Shown one piece after another: positions 1 through 8,836 of a stretch of DNA of 64,000 bases (position 1 is the first letter of the stretch; each line of letters begins with the position of its first letter). The DNA comes from an uncultured Rhodobacter sp. (GTDB lineage Bacteria > Pseudomonadota > Alphaproteobacteria > Rhodobacterales > Rhodobacteraceae): assembly GCA_945952585.1 (NCBI GenBank), contig CAMFII010000006.1:1-64000 (forward strand). Reading direction: 5' to 3'. The position numbers and the translations under genes are program-made. Under the pieces are notes generated by a model, which did no database searches, had not been told where the DNA came from, and was given only the letters and a program-made list of their open reading frames with translations.

Positions 1-2
1 CC

Positions 3-221
3 TATGACGAACGCCACTACGTTACCTATCTGCGCCTTCTCGATGCGAAGGCCGAGGGCGCGGACTGGAAGGAAGTCGCGCGGATCGTGCTGCACCGCGA
101 TCCGGCAGCCGAGGAACTTCGGACCTATCGTTGCTGGCAAAGCCACCTCGAACGCGCGCAATGGCTATCGCGAGAGGGCTATCGTAAGATTCTGGAACAG
201 GCGGCAGCTAACAAGGCGTGA
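3..221 (+). CDS. ICE-type short conserved protein, 3' part (partial at window edge)
   Basis: The frame is open from the left edge to a TGA at 219-221 and encodes the last 72 residues. The protein reads as one compact domain with YDERHYVTYLRLL near the start, ADWKEVARIVL in the middle and a C-terminal GYRKIL segment. I recognise this as the short protein found in alphaproteobacterial integrative elements, usually beside DUF6499/DUF2285 regulators (and often itself labelled DUF2285). Function is unknown; a DNA-binding regulatory role is presumed for the family. The start lies outside the window. The neighbours at 1150-1933 are from the same type of element, which supports the call. Confidence 0.6.
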   Translation, partial: YDERHYVTYLRLLDAKAEGADWKEVARIVLHRDPAAEELRTYRCWQSHLERAQWLSREGYRKILEQAAANKA

Positions 222-348
222 GCATCGGCGGTTTTCAGTTTACTTCACCTCGGAAGCTTTGGAATTTCACGATATCCGGCCGGCAGGAATCGACCTCATC
301 GCTGACGTTTCGCGTGGCTTTGTCACGTCCTAAAAGCTGATATGCCTC

Positions 349-882
349 TCAATTGTTGGCCCATTCTGAACAGGTCAACTCATACGTTACCTCGCCGTGC
401 TCCGTGCCGGGTATGGGGTCGGGAAAATCCAAGAAATCCGTCCGCGTGTGTTTCATACCAACCTTCTCCATTACACGGCGCGACCCTTGGTTGACCGCCA
501 TTGTATTGGCCACAATCTTGTCATATCCCGCGACCTCGAAGCCCCAACCGATAAGAGCCAAAGCTCCTTCAGTTGCCAGCCCCTGACCCCAAGCCTCCCG
601 GCGCAGTCGATATCCGATCTGAGCTAACGCCCTCCCTTTCGGCAACAAGCAGAACCAGCCGACAAACTCGTCATCCGCATTGCGTCGCGCTGTCCAGACG
701 TTCGGCTCGGTTCCTCGTGGCATGAGAAACGGCGCGGTCGTCGAATCGATCCTGTCATGATCAACCGCACCATTGTTAAGAAACCGCATCACTTCTGGGT
801 CAAGCTCTAGCTGGATGAAGTTAACACGATCCACCGGAGTGCAAGGACTGAGAATCAAACGCAGCGTCTTTAGTAAGGTCAT
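349..882 (-). CDS. GNAT family N-acetyltransferase (RimJ/RimL-like)
   Basis: This 177-residue protein has the GNAT fold of the RimJ type: a short N-terminal strand-helix region, a VGWFCLLP strand, then IGYRLRREAWGQGLATEGALALIGWGF, written here only to show the Q/R-x-x-G-x-A acetyl-CoA loop near its end. The C-terminal NQGSRRVMEKVGM segment is typical of this subfamily. It probably acetylates a small molecule or protein N-terminus; the substrate cannot be read from sequence. The ATG at 882 is preferred over an upstream TTG at 897 because AGGAA lies 8 bases before it. It sits alone among ICE-type genes, so it may be cargo. Confidence 0.8.
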   Translation of the reverse strand: MTLLKTLRLILSPCTPVDRVNFIQLELDPEVMRFLNNGAVDHDRIDSTTAPFLMPRGTEPNVWTARRNADDEFVGWFCLLPKGRALAQIGYRLRREAWGQGLATEGALALIGWGFEVAGYDKIVANTMAVNQGSRRVMEKVGMKHTRTDFLDFPDPIPGTEHGEVTYELTCSEWANN

Positions 883-1149
883 GGAAAATTTCCTCAAAAT
901 ACATTTCAGGCATGGTCGTGCGAAAACATAGATTAAGCAACGAGTTATTCAGTTGAGAAGCCGCCTTGCCGTTCTTGACACATGAAGCAGTTTGTTAGAT
1001 CCACTCCATTCCTGCTGAAGTTCTCGTAGGAATTCTAAAGTCCGCAACATTTCCCCGAGGGCTGGCTTTCCGGTTCTTTTCGTATCGCACCTCTTTGTTG
1101 CAACGGGCAGTAAGCTTGCGACTTGCAACAAGACGGTGCTCGCTAACGA

Positions 1150-1785
1150 TCAACGCTTGCCGGGCTTGATAGGGTAGTGGAGCAGCAGGCGATAGCCGCC
1201 CCGCATCATCTTGATACCGTGCGCGACCAAGCGGCGAGCTTTGTTCTTGCGCGGATCGTTCTCGAAATCCTCCTTAGTGCCTCGAAAGCCGAGCAGGACT
1301 TCGGCGATGGTGCGATAGCTCTCGCCATGCAGCCGAGCGTCAAGCGCGCGCAGCGACAGGATATGCCATTGCCGGAGCTGGGCAGGGACCGCGCGGAAAT
1401 CGGGACCGGGTGCCCGGCCGTTGAGGGACCGCCAGAAACGGCGGGCAGCGTGAGCGCGAAGCTCCAGAAAGGAATCCATCGGCAGGGTGACGGCATAGAA
1501 GGCGGCGGCGTCGGGAGTCGCCTCGGGAAGCCAGAATTGATGTGTGACGCCATCAACCTGCCAGATACCATGCCAGCCATCGGCAGCGCGGCGCAGATCA
1601 AGGCCGGCGAGATGAGCCAGCGTCAATATCGGTTCGGTGTCGCCGTCCTTATGCTCGACCGGCGACAGCATCACCGCTTGCGGTTGAAGGTTCGGACTCC
1701 AGATTGGCGTCGGCCAGTCATGCGGCGCGTCGGGATCGCACGGGAAATCGCAACCCCCAGCGATCCGCGAACGCTGCAAGGTCAC
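1150..1785 (-). pseudogene. DUF2285 domain regulator, C-terminal part of a frameshifted gene
   Basis: The open frame carries the C-terminal DUF2285-type region: a FWRSLNGR segment, LSLRALDARLHG in the middle, and a final RRLVAHGIKMMRGGYRLLL block that is the hallmark of these ICE regulators. The ATG at 1785 gives about 12 meaningless residues before the sequence becomes family-like (CDFPCDPDAP onward). The preceding DUF6499 half is in another frame and ends just downstream. Removing one G from the G5 run (plus-strand C5 at 1754-1758) joins them as DRWG-CDFPCDPDAPHDW. I therefore read the two frames as one broken gene spanning 1150-1933. Translation as two proteins remains possible. Confidence 0.65.
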
Positions 1786-1933
1786 GGCCGGACGGTCCTC
1801 CGGTTAGTGCGATGGTCTGGAACTCCTGACGATAATCGTCATTCCGGCGCAGATATTCCCAAGCGAAACCGGCGGCCGAAATGTGCTTCGCGTGCCTGTA
1901 TGCCACCGGCGAACGCCAGTCGATGCTAAGCAT
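1718..1933 (-). pseudogene. DUF6499 (transcriptional regulator domain), N-terminal part of the frameshifted gene
   Basis: This 71-residue frame starts at ATG 1933 with GGAGG seven bases upstream. It contains IDWRSPVAYRHAKHI and FAWEYLRRNDDYR, the DUF6499 signature of ICE-borne regulators that normally continue directly into DUF2285. Here the frame runs past the junction as WGLRFPVRSRRAA and stops. The matching continuation is in the next frame (entry 1150-1785), with the switch at a five-G run. The role of the intact protein is thought to be DNA binding in conjugative elements, but no activity is established from sequence. Confidence 0.65.
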
Positions 1934-2010
1934 GGCGTCACCTCCCAAAGCCGGGGCGCGCAAGGCAGCGCCCAGCCCTTAGAGGTTCAAAGATCGCTAG
2001 AAATATAGAA

Positions 2011-2038
2011 GCCGCTCAAAGCAGATACCTTGAGCGGC
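2011..2038. terminator. Stem-loop between the DUF6499 gene and ardA
   Basis: GCCGCTCAA (2011-2019) pairs exactly with TTGAGCGGC (2030-2038) around a 10-base loop. There is no adjacent T run on the minus strand; on the plus strand TTATTTTTTG follows about 20 bases later. A second hairpin, GCCCGCA-AAA-TGCGGGC, lies at 2101-2117 just beyond the ardA stop. Either could end ardA transcription (minus strand), but neither is a classical intrinsic terminator. Confidence 0.35.
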
Positions 2039-2132
2039 CAGTCCGATCATTCTTGGTTATTTTTTGCTTAACACTATTTCGATGATTCCGCGATACGCCC
2101 GCCCGCAAAATGCGGGCAAGGTGCTCCGGTTT

Positions 2133-2663
2133 TCATTGACTGGAAAACACATGCACCTCGTTGTGTGAGGTTTCGACTGTGAAAAACTCACCGTTCATTT
2201 CAGCATCACGGGCCATTGCTTTCCAATCAATGTAGTAGCGCAGCGCCTCGGGGATCGTGGTGCCGCTTTCAGCGGTCAAGTCCTCCATGAAGTCGGCAAG
2301 GCTAGCGAACTGGCCGTGATAGCAGTCCTGCAAGGCGGTTTCGGCTTGGTCCATGTCGCCGACGAACTGCTCCAACAAGCCAGCGCCTAACGCGCCATGC
2401 TCTGCGATGAACGCGCCGATGCGCGCCACGGTGTCGATGCCGGCATATTCCTTGATGGTGACGCCCTCGAAGCCCTCGTAGTCATGGATGGCATATTCCT
2501 CCGCGTGCTCGATGGGGGACCGTGCGAGCATGGCCGCAATTTCGTCCCTGATTTCATCCGCGTCCTGATCCGCGTCGATCCAAGCCCCATGCAGATAGCC
2601 GTTATTGTAGGCAGCAAGGCAGGCGACATAGATGCGGGGATTGCTGTCGGAAAGGTTGGTCAT
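2133..2663 (-). CDS. ardA: Antirestriction protein ArdA
   Basis: The 176-residue acidic protein begins PRIYVACLAAYNNGYLHGAWID and is rich in Asp/Glu throughout, as expected of a DNA mimic. The segments EEYAIHDYEGF and IPEALRYYIDW match the ArdA family, whose members bind type I restriction enzymes in place of DNA and protect incoming conjugative DNA. The length equals that of typical ArdA proteins (about 165-180). The ATG at 2663 is the natural start. Its presence with DUF6499/DUF2285 genes marks this end of the window as a conjugative or formerly conjugative element. Confidence 0.92.
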   Translation of the reverse strand: MTNLSDSNPRIYVACLAAYNNGYLHGAWIDADQDADEIRDEIAAMLARSPIEHAEEYAIHDYEGFEGVTIKEYAGIDTVARIGAFIAEHGALGAGLLEQFVGDMDQAETALQDCYHGQFASLADFMEDLTAESGTTIPEALRYYIDWKAMARDAEMNGEFFTVETSHNEVHVFSSQ

Positions 2664-3171
2664 GTCTCTGATCCTCGGGTTTGGGGTTCAGAGCAGCGAA
2701 GCGCCGCTCCTGAACCCTTGCCGGGCGGCGAGCCACGGGTAGCAAGGCGCAGGAGAAGTCTTTGGCACCGTGGAATAAATGGAGGGGACCCGCTTGCGGG
2801 GAGCGGGCCGTTTATGCCGCGAAAGGCCGGAGAGTTTTCTTGCGCCGCGCGAGGGCAACGCCCTTAGCAATCTTCTTCGTAGCGATCAGATAAGACGCGG
2901 CGGCAGCCGCGCCGGCCCGGAGGCGAACGCGCTTCCACATTGCGCCGTAGAGAGCCGGAGGGCCGCCAGTGACAAAGCCCCGGCGCGCAAGCGTCGGGAC
3001 CGCATTTCTAACTGGCGACAGTCATGCGTTAGGGGATTGAAGCCGAGTGGCGGAAACGCGCCGCTGCCGTGGGTCCGGCGTAGCCGAAGGCCCGGCCCGA
3101 AGGGCGACGCCCATACCTTCCTTACCTTCTTCCGTATTGACAGTGTGGATACAAACGCCCATATTCCGGTC
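2664..3171. other. 508-base non-coding stretch upstream of ardA and tacA
   Basis: No convincing gene is seen here, although long frames are open on both strands because of high GC. The stretch is full of inverted repeats. GGTTCAG (about 2685) pairs with CTGAACC (about 2712) in the ardA leader. There are G/C hairpins around 2783-2812, and a block near 3022-3060 resembles intergenic sequence I associate with alphaproteobacterial ICEs. It probably contains the divergent promoters of ardA and of the toxin-antitoxin pair. Confidence 0.4.
3137..3165 (+). promoter_or_regulatory. Sigma-70 promoter of the TacA/TacT-type pair
   Basis: TTGACA at 3137-3142 is separated by exactly 17 bases from CATATT at 3160-3165. 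This is the best -35/-10 pair I found in the window. Transcription would start about 3172, which is the antitoxin ATG itself, so the message may be leaderless; no Shine-Dalgarno sequence is seen before that ATG. Confidence 0.65.
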
Positions 3172-3513
3172 ATGGCAAAAACACGTCTCGCCCCCTCCGA
3201 ATCTTCCCGCTCTGCGGCCGCTGCCGTCGCGGCGCGCGCCTCTGCGGCTGACGCCAAGGGCAGCATCAACCTGCGTATCGAAACCGGCACCCGCCAGCTC
3301 ATTGACGATGCGGCGGCAGTCCTCGGCAAGACGCGCACCGAGTTCATGGTCGAAAGCGCACGGCGGCAAGCGGTGGATGTGCTGCTCGACCAGCGTTTGT
3401 TCACGCTAGACTCCGAACGCTACGACGCCTTCATGCAGGCGCTCGACAACCCGCCTGCGCCGGGACCGAAGCTCAAGGCGTTGCTGCGCCGGACCCCGGC
3501 ATGGCAGAAATAG
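3172..3513 (+). CDS. DUF1778 antitoxin (TacA-like)
   Basis: The 113-residue protein has a low-complexity Ala-rich N-terminus, then INLRIETGTRQLIDDAAAVLGKTRTEF at about residues 31-57, the ribbon-helix-helix DNA-binding unit of DUF1778 antitoxins. The C-terminal tail (from about residue 75) would wrap the toxin. The antitoxin neutralises the downstream acetyltransferase and represses their shared promoter, as known for TacA/TacT. A longer in-frame opening exists upstream, but the ATG at 3172 coincides with the predicted transcription start and gives a family-length protein. The toxin start overlaps its last 13 bases. Confidence 0.85.
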   Translation: MAKTRLAPSESSRSAAAAVAARASAADAKGSINLRIETGTRQLIDDAAAVLGKTRTEFMVESARRQAVDVLLDQRLFTLDSERYDAFMQALDNPPAPGPKLKALLRRTPAWQK

Positions 3514-4031
3514 ACGACACGCGGGACCATCCTGAATCGGGACTGTCTGCCCCGGCCCCTCTAACGGCGGAACATGATCTTTCGACGTTCGACTGCGGCG
3601 AGCCTGCCCTGAACGACTGGCTGCGCCATCGGGCCTTGAAGAACGAAAGCCGGTTTTCGCGCACCTATGTCGTGTGCGCGGGCAATCGGGTTGTCGGCTA
3701 TTTCTGTATCTCGGCCGGATCGGTTGAGCGGGGTGCGGCTCCCGGCAGGGTGCGGCGTAACGCGCCCGACCTGATTCCGGTTTCGATTATCGGGCGGCTC
3801 GCCGTTAGCCTCGACCATGCGGGCAAGGGCCTCGGCGCGGACCTTTTGGCGGATGCGCTACGGCGGATTGCAGTCGCCTCGCAAAGCATCGGCATCGGGG
3901 CCGTGCTTGTCCAAGCGAAGGATGAAGCGGCCAAACGCTTCTATCTGCGCTGTGCGGAGTTCATAGAGTATCCCGAGGACAGCCGGACGCTGTTCCTGCC
4001 CATCGAAACGGTGGTCGCAGGCTTTGGCTAA
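3501..4031 (+). CDS. GNAT toxin (TacT-like), partner of the DUF1778 antitoxin
   Basis: This 176-residue GNAT enzyme shows the TacT layout: LSTFDCGEPALNDWL near residue 30, YVVCAGNRVVGYFCIS, then VSIIGRLAVSLDHAGKGLGADLLADAL with the acetyl-CoA loop (GKGLG, about residue 115). TacT enzymes acetylate the amino group of charged tRNAs and stop translation. The start overlaps the antitoxin gene, as in other operons of this type, so translation is coupled. The usual role is stabilising mobile elements or defence; here it fits the island context. Confidence 0.85.
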   Translation: MAEIDDTRDHPESGLSAPAPLTAEHDLSTFDCGEPALNDWLRHRALKNESRFSRTYVVCAGNRVVGYFCISAGSVERGAAPGRVRRNAPDLIPVSIIGRLAVSLDHAGKGLGADLLADALRRIAVASQSIGIGAVLVQAKDEAAKRFYLRCAEFIEYPEDSRTLFLPIETVVAGFG

Positions 4032-4219
4032 GAAAAGCAACATTCGAAAGGCGATGCGTCACTGGCGCGCTTAGCATGGGGCCGAATTTGCATGAGCAGA
4101 GCTGTAGATACTTCTGGGCAAGCGCAACCGGCCATTCTACAGTAATGACAGTTAGAGATCGATCGGATGGCTACTGCCGATGATTTGATCCTCAGTTGCG
4201 CTTGTGGGGGGCAAGCAAC

Positions 4220-6470
4220 GTGTTCAGACGGATTAGCAGTGTAAAGAACTTTGGCGTCTTCCATGATTATTCCGGGGGGCAACTACCGGAGTTTGCCAAT
4301 TTCAATCTGCTATATGGATGGAACTACTCAGGCAAGACAACCTTGTCTCGCCTCTTTAGGTGCTTGGAGAAAGGGGAACTCCATCCGGATTATTCCGGTG
4401 CGAAGTTCAGCCTGTCGCACCATGATGGAAACCTATATGAGCAGGATTTCCGTATCCCATGTAATGTCCGCGTTTTCAACGAAGATTTCCGGAAGGAGAA
4501 TCTTCGGTGGGACGATACCAGCGGTTTCACACCGATTCTTCTACTTGGATCAGAAAACATCGAGAAGCAGGATGATCTTACCAAGAAGGAGGAGCAACGC
4601 GAGAAACTCAACACAGAACTGACGGACGGAGAAAAAGAAGCTGCCAAACTGGATAAAATCATCTCCGAAGCGGAAACGGAATGTGCAGGGCAAATCGCAA
4701 GGGAACTAGGGATTGCCAGATTTGACCGACGCCATGTGAGGCCGATTATTGAGGGTTGGAACGGAGCAATACCAGAACCCCTCGATGATGAAAGTTTCCA
4801 GAATGAGAAGCGTAGGGCTGTTGCGACGGAGGAAAAGCCGGTCCTTCCAGACCTTGAACTTAACATTAGAGCGCTGGAGGAGATTTGGTCGAGGGCATCG
4901 GCGTTGGTGGCAGAGCAACTTGGCATGTCTGGAACGATTTCGCGTCTTGTAGAGCATCCAGACATCGGTAGTTGGGTCGAGCAGGGTTTGCATCTTCATG
5001 TTGGTGCTACCCATTGCGAGTTCTGTGAGAATCCTCTGAAGCACGACCGCATTGAGGCGCTTAATGCGCATTTCTCAGACGCATTTGATGATCTGAAAAG
5101 GCGTATTTCTAAGTCGATACAAGAAATTCGGGAGCGCATGCTTCACATCGACGGTGCATCCTATGTGCGCAGTGCATTCTACCCGGACCTTGAAAAAGAA
5201 CACAACGAGGCGGGAGCGGCGCTGAAAGCTGCGCGAGATAAGTTCAATAACGATATACAGGCCCTTATCGAATTACTTGAAAGCAGGTATGAGAATCCGT
5301 TTCGCGCACTCACGGCCCCGGAACAGCAACTAGAAATCGCTAAGCTGGAAGGCGCAGTTGAACGATTTAATCGGCTGATTGAGAAAAACAACGAGCGGAC
5401 TCGCGACTTCGTTCAAGCTCGTAGCGTAGCGATAGAGAAGCTAAAAGTCCACTACGCAGCTGCTACGATGCGCAGGATAGATCGCTTTAAAACTCAAGCT
5501 AAAATTACCGAACTGGAGGAATCCGCCAATAAGGCGAAGAAAGACCTTTCAGTGTTGGATCAGGAAATTGCGACTTTGCAATCGGAACTCTCCAATGCGG
5601 CGAAAGGTGCAGAAGCAATAAATGAGACCTTACTGAGGTTTTTCGGGAAAGCCGATATCCAAGTGAAAGTCACAGCTGAGGGCAATTTTCTCCTGATGCG
5701 CGGAGAACATCCCGCACGCAACCTTAGCGAAGGGGAGAGAACCGCTATCGCCTTTTGCTATTTCGTCACGAAACTCTTTGAGAATGGCAACGTCCTAGAC
5801 GATACAATCGTCTATATCGATGATCCGATTTCGAGTTTAGACGCTCACCATCTGCTCCATATAAACGCATTCATCAAGGAGACGTTCTATAAATTCGATA
5901 GCGACGCTGATCCAAGACATAAATGTCTCGCCAAGCAGATTTTTATATCAACGCATAGCTACGAGTTTTTCCACCTCACTTGGGAGTGGATGTCTGAGCG
6001 CACACCAAAAGGCTTTGGGAAAGCATATCTTGTCGAGAGAATAGACAGTAATGGCCTGATTTGCTCGCGCGTTGTAGAGTGTCCTGAATCAATAAAAAAA
6101 ATACCGATCAGAATATCTATTTCTATTTATACAACTTATCGAATATTCGGAGAATCCATCAAGTGATCCTCAGATCATTTTTAATTTAGGGAATATGGCC
6201 CGCCGTTTTGTAGAGGGCTACCTATCTTTTAAGTTCCTTGAGCACAGCAAAATTGACATCAGTATTCCCAAACTCATTCCCGAGCCATTGAAGGCAGAGC
6301 GCGCGCGCAAGTTCATGCACTTCTATTCCCACGCTTTGAAACGCGCAGGGGGGATGCAACTCCCGGATATGAGCGAGGCCCAAGCTGTTGTGAACATCAT
6401 CCTTGAGGCGATCAGGGCGCATGATCCGGTGCACTACGGGGCACTACAGGCCACCCGTCAACAATCTTGA
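4220..6470 (+). pseudogene. AAA_13 family ATPase (PrrC/RloC-like defence protein), frameshifted at an A8 tract
   Basis: Frame 1 (4220-6166) has Walker A GWNYSGKTTL at about residues 33-42, a coiled-coil middle with a zinc-hook-like HCEFCENPL near residue 265, an ABC-type signature LSEGERTAIAF (about 500), Walker B VYIDDPISSLD (about 530) and the switch ISTHSYEF (about 573). This is the AAA_13 fold of anticodon-nuclease-type defence ATPases. At AAAAAAAA (6094-6101) the frame is lost and ends in meaningless residues. Dropping one A continues as KKYRSEYLFLFIQLIEY straight into the second frame (to 6470), giving a 749-residue protein. The GTG at 4220 is preferred: GGGGGG at 4206-4211 precedes it. 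The nuclease residues of PrrC/RloC could not be assigned, so the effector activity is open. The DNA is visibly lower in GC than the chromosome. Confidence 0.8.
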
Positions 6471-6520
6471 GTTGCCTTTGAACTTGTTGGTTGCCGCTTG
6501 TTGTACCGGAAGATGGTAGT

Positions 6521-7231
6521 ATGAATCGAGTAGCCGCCCCTTCACCTAAAACACTTGAAAAATCTATTGCCGCTTGCATTGCAAACGGCGCAAGATTGCT
6601 TGACGATGCGGTGACGCTTGAGTTTGTAGAGCCGCCGTCAAGCCGGTTATATTTAATACTCATCGCACAGGAAGAGTTCGCCAAGGCGTTTATGTTGCGT
6701 TTGGTGGCTATGGGGATTTTCCCGCTTTCACGTCCGATCCTTCGCGCGATAAATGATCATACTTGCAAGCAGTTGGTAGGCATGTTGATGGACTACATGA
6801 TTATGCACTGGAATGAACTGGAGGAGCTTCATCGCATGATTGATGAAGACCTTGATATGGGGGAGGATCATTTTCCGTTTGAGATCGCCAGTGCACTCGA
6901 TCTGCTTCGTTATGAGAAAATTGCGCGCTGGGAGAGTGGAAACGGGATCTATGTGGGGACCTCTAAGCCGAACCCAGCGGCACTTAAGATCGCAGGAGGG
7001 GAGAAAGATCGTCGGAAGCAGGACGCCCTCTATGTTCGGATAAATCCGGATGGATCGGTGAAAAGCACGCCAAGTATCGTGTCGGATGATGAAGTGAGCG
7101 AAGAAAACGAACGCGCTGGTCGGTATCTATGTTTTGTCAAAGATGCGATGACAGGCGGGCCGGCAACGCATCGGCAGGAAAAGACAATGGCGGCGCTCAG
7201 ACTGCTTTTCACCCATCATCCTCCAGTCTAG
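6521..7231 (+). CDS. AbiV family abortive infection protein (HEPN)
   Basis: The 236-residue protein opens with LEKSIAACIANGARLLDDA and then LYLILIAQEEFAKAFML, the two helices that define AbiV-type HEPN proteins. RAINDH follows at about residues 76-81, which satisfies the R-X4-H motif of HEPN ribonucleases. AbiV of lactococci stops phage by blocking translation; for this homologue the target is unknown. It lies 50 bases after the AAA_13 gene on the same strand, and I infer one defence operon. The ATG at 6521 has GGAAG about 8 bases upstream and is chosen over a TTG at 6491. Confidence 0.8.
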   Translation: MNRVAAPSPKTLEKSIAACIANGARLLDDAVTLEFVEPPSSRLYLILIAQEEFAKAFMLRLVAMGIFPLSRPILRAINDHTCKQLVGMLMDYMIMHWNELEELHRMIDEDLDMGEDHFPFEIASALDLLRYEKIARWESGNGIYVGTSKPNPAALKIAGGEKDRRKQDALYVRINPDGSVKSTPSIVSDDEVSEENERAGRYLCFVKDAMTGGPATHRQEKTMAALRLLFTHHPPV

Positions 7232-7729
7232 TTGGTGGGGATAACTAGTGGATGCCGCAACTCGCGGGTGAGAAGATAGCAAACGAAGGCGCAGGAGGGT
7301 ATGATCGAGATAATCGAGCACATTTGGCGGGTTGGTGTTGATATGCCGAAATTTGCCGTCCTCACCGATAGATGTCGAAATGTCGAGCCTCGTCACCAGC
7401 CCGAAAAGTTCAATAATTTCAAGACTGAACTTTTCTGACGGTAAGCTCGACGGTATCTTGATGTATGAAAAAATATTTTCGCATTATTTTTCAACGCACT
7501 AGGTTATCTCAAAATAATCGAGTGGGAATAACGGTCTCGGGGATCGCCAGACGATTGCAGCCTTCGGGATCTGCTCGGTCCACCTTGCAGGGGTCGTCCG
7601 ACCTTGGCCTATCCTCTGCAATGCCGTGACGTTCAATCACTAACTTGAACGCTTCGTGCCCCGAATTGCGCGAGGCGATCTTTGGCCTAGGCTGAGCCCC
7701 GTGAAGAATCGCCATCGGGGGATAGCGAG
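7232..7729. other. 498-base AT-richer stretch closing the mobile island
   Basis: No gene can be supported. A minus-strand frame at 7509-7715 (68 codons) resembles nothing I know, and a minus frame at 7127-7396 is antisense to the abiV end. The AT-rich tract at 7460-7520 and the return to high GC at about 7550 suggest that the island-chromosome boundary falls here. I see no recognisable integrase or direct repeat. Confidence 0.35.
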
Positions 7730-8602
7730 TTGGATGTCAGACCGGATCGGCAAACAGGATTGTTTCTGCGGCTTCTGCGGTTTCCACTGGTCTTCCTGGC
7801 ACTGCTCTATGCAGTTCTGACCTATCTCTATCTCTCGGCCTTTTTCTTCCGGACCTCATTCACGTCTGGTCCGATCGAGGCGATCGGCGCCACCCTTATG
7901 GCCTGTGCGATGATGTTGATCGTCTATGTGAGCCTCGGGACTCTCGTGGAAGAGCGCAGCGTCACCGAGCTTGCCGTGCCACGGATGGGCCGCGAGTTCG
8001 GGCTGGGGCTGCTGTTGGGCTTCGGCCTTTACAGCCTTTGCATCCTGATCCTGATGGTTTTGGGGGCATACCGGGTCGAAGGGCTGAATGCCTGGCATAT
8101 CCTGTTACCCGGAATGGCCGCCCCCATGGCAACCGGCGTCTTTGAAGAACTGCTGTTTCGCGGTGGCGTGTTCCGCATCGCGGAGAAATGGCTTGGCAGT
8201 TGGATCGCGCTTATCTTGTCATCGCTGATCTTCGGCTTCATCCACATGGAGAACGACGCGGCAACCCTGCAAGGCTTGACGTCGATCTCGATCTGGGCGG
8301 GGCTCCTGCTGACAGGGACCTACATGCTGACCCGCCGGCTATGGCTCGGCATGGGTCTTCATGCCGCCTGGAACTATACACAAGGCACTGTCTATTCTGG
8401 TATCGTGTCCGGCAACGAGCCCGCCACGCCCGGCCTGATACGTTCCAGCATGCAGGGTCCGGCTTGGCTGACCGGCGGAAGCTTTGGCGTCGAAGCTTCG
8501 CTGGTTGCCCTCTTGGTCTGTTCGACGGCCGGGATCGGCTTGTTGGTGGCGGCAGCGCGACGCGGCAATGTCATTCGCCCGTCCTGGGACCGACAGATGT
8601 AA
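7730..8602 (+). CDS. CPBP family intramembrane metalloprotease
   Basis: The 290-residue protein has about eight hydrophobic segments and the CPBP (Abi/CAAX) signatures: GVFEELLFRGGVF at about residues 137-149 (the paired Glu and the Arg), SSLIFGFIHM at about 164-173 (first His) and LGMGLHAAWNY at about 208-218 (second His). These residues bind metal in the membrane. Known members cleave prenylated proteins or act in peptide maturation and immunity; no substrate is evident. The start is TTG at 7730 with GGGGGA at 7717-7722; the next in-frame ATG would remove the first membrane segment. Confidence 0.85.
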   Translation: MDVRPDRQTGLFLRLLRFPLVFLALLYAVLTYLYLSAFFFRTSFTSGPIEAIGATLMACAMMLIVYVSLGTLVEERSVTELAVPRMGREFGLGLLLGFGLYSLCILILMVLGAYRVEGLNAWHILLPGMAAPMATGVFEELLFRGGVFRIAEKWLGSWIALILSSLIFGFIHMENDAATLQGLTSISIWAGLLLTGTYMLTRRLWLGMGLHAAWNYTQGTVYSGIVSGNEPATPGLIRSSMQGPAWLTGGSFGVEASLVALLVCSTAGIGLLVAAARRGNVIRPSWDRQM

Positions 8603-8836
8603 GTTCAGATCAGACCGATGGGTAAACTGCCTGACCAAAGGGGGCCTGCGAGGTTTTGGTCTCCGATGGCTCGGACAAAACAATCTCTGTCCGATCGCAA
8701 TCAGCGAAAGGAGTCGATTGTTCTTTGATCCGAAACGGCTCGTTGGTCTTATACGCGTTGCAAAAAACCCAAGTATGAAGTTTATGTAAACATTATATGA
8801 CAGCTATTCACTGTCTTTGTGTAAAAGGTATCTGGC

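Noticed and set aside
949-1131. 60-codon minus-strand frame between the GNAT and DUF2285 genes
   Set aside because: No recognisable domain and no ribosome-binding site; the composition does not suggest coding.
4220-6470. Naming the AAA_13 protein RloC or PrrC
   Set aside because: The ATPase and zinc-hook-like parts fit, but the anticodon-nuclease residues could not be assigned by eye.
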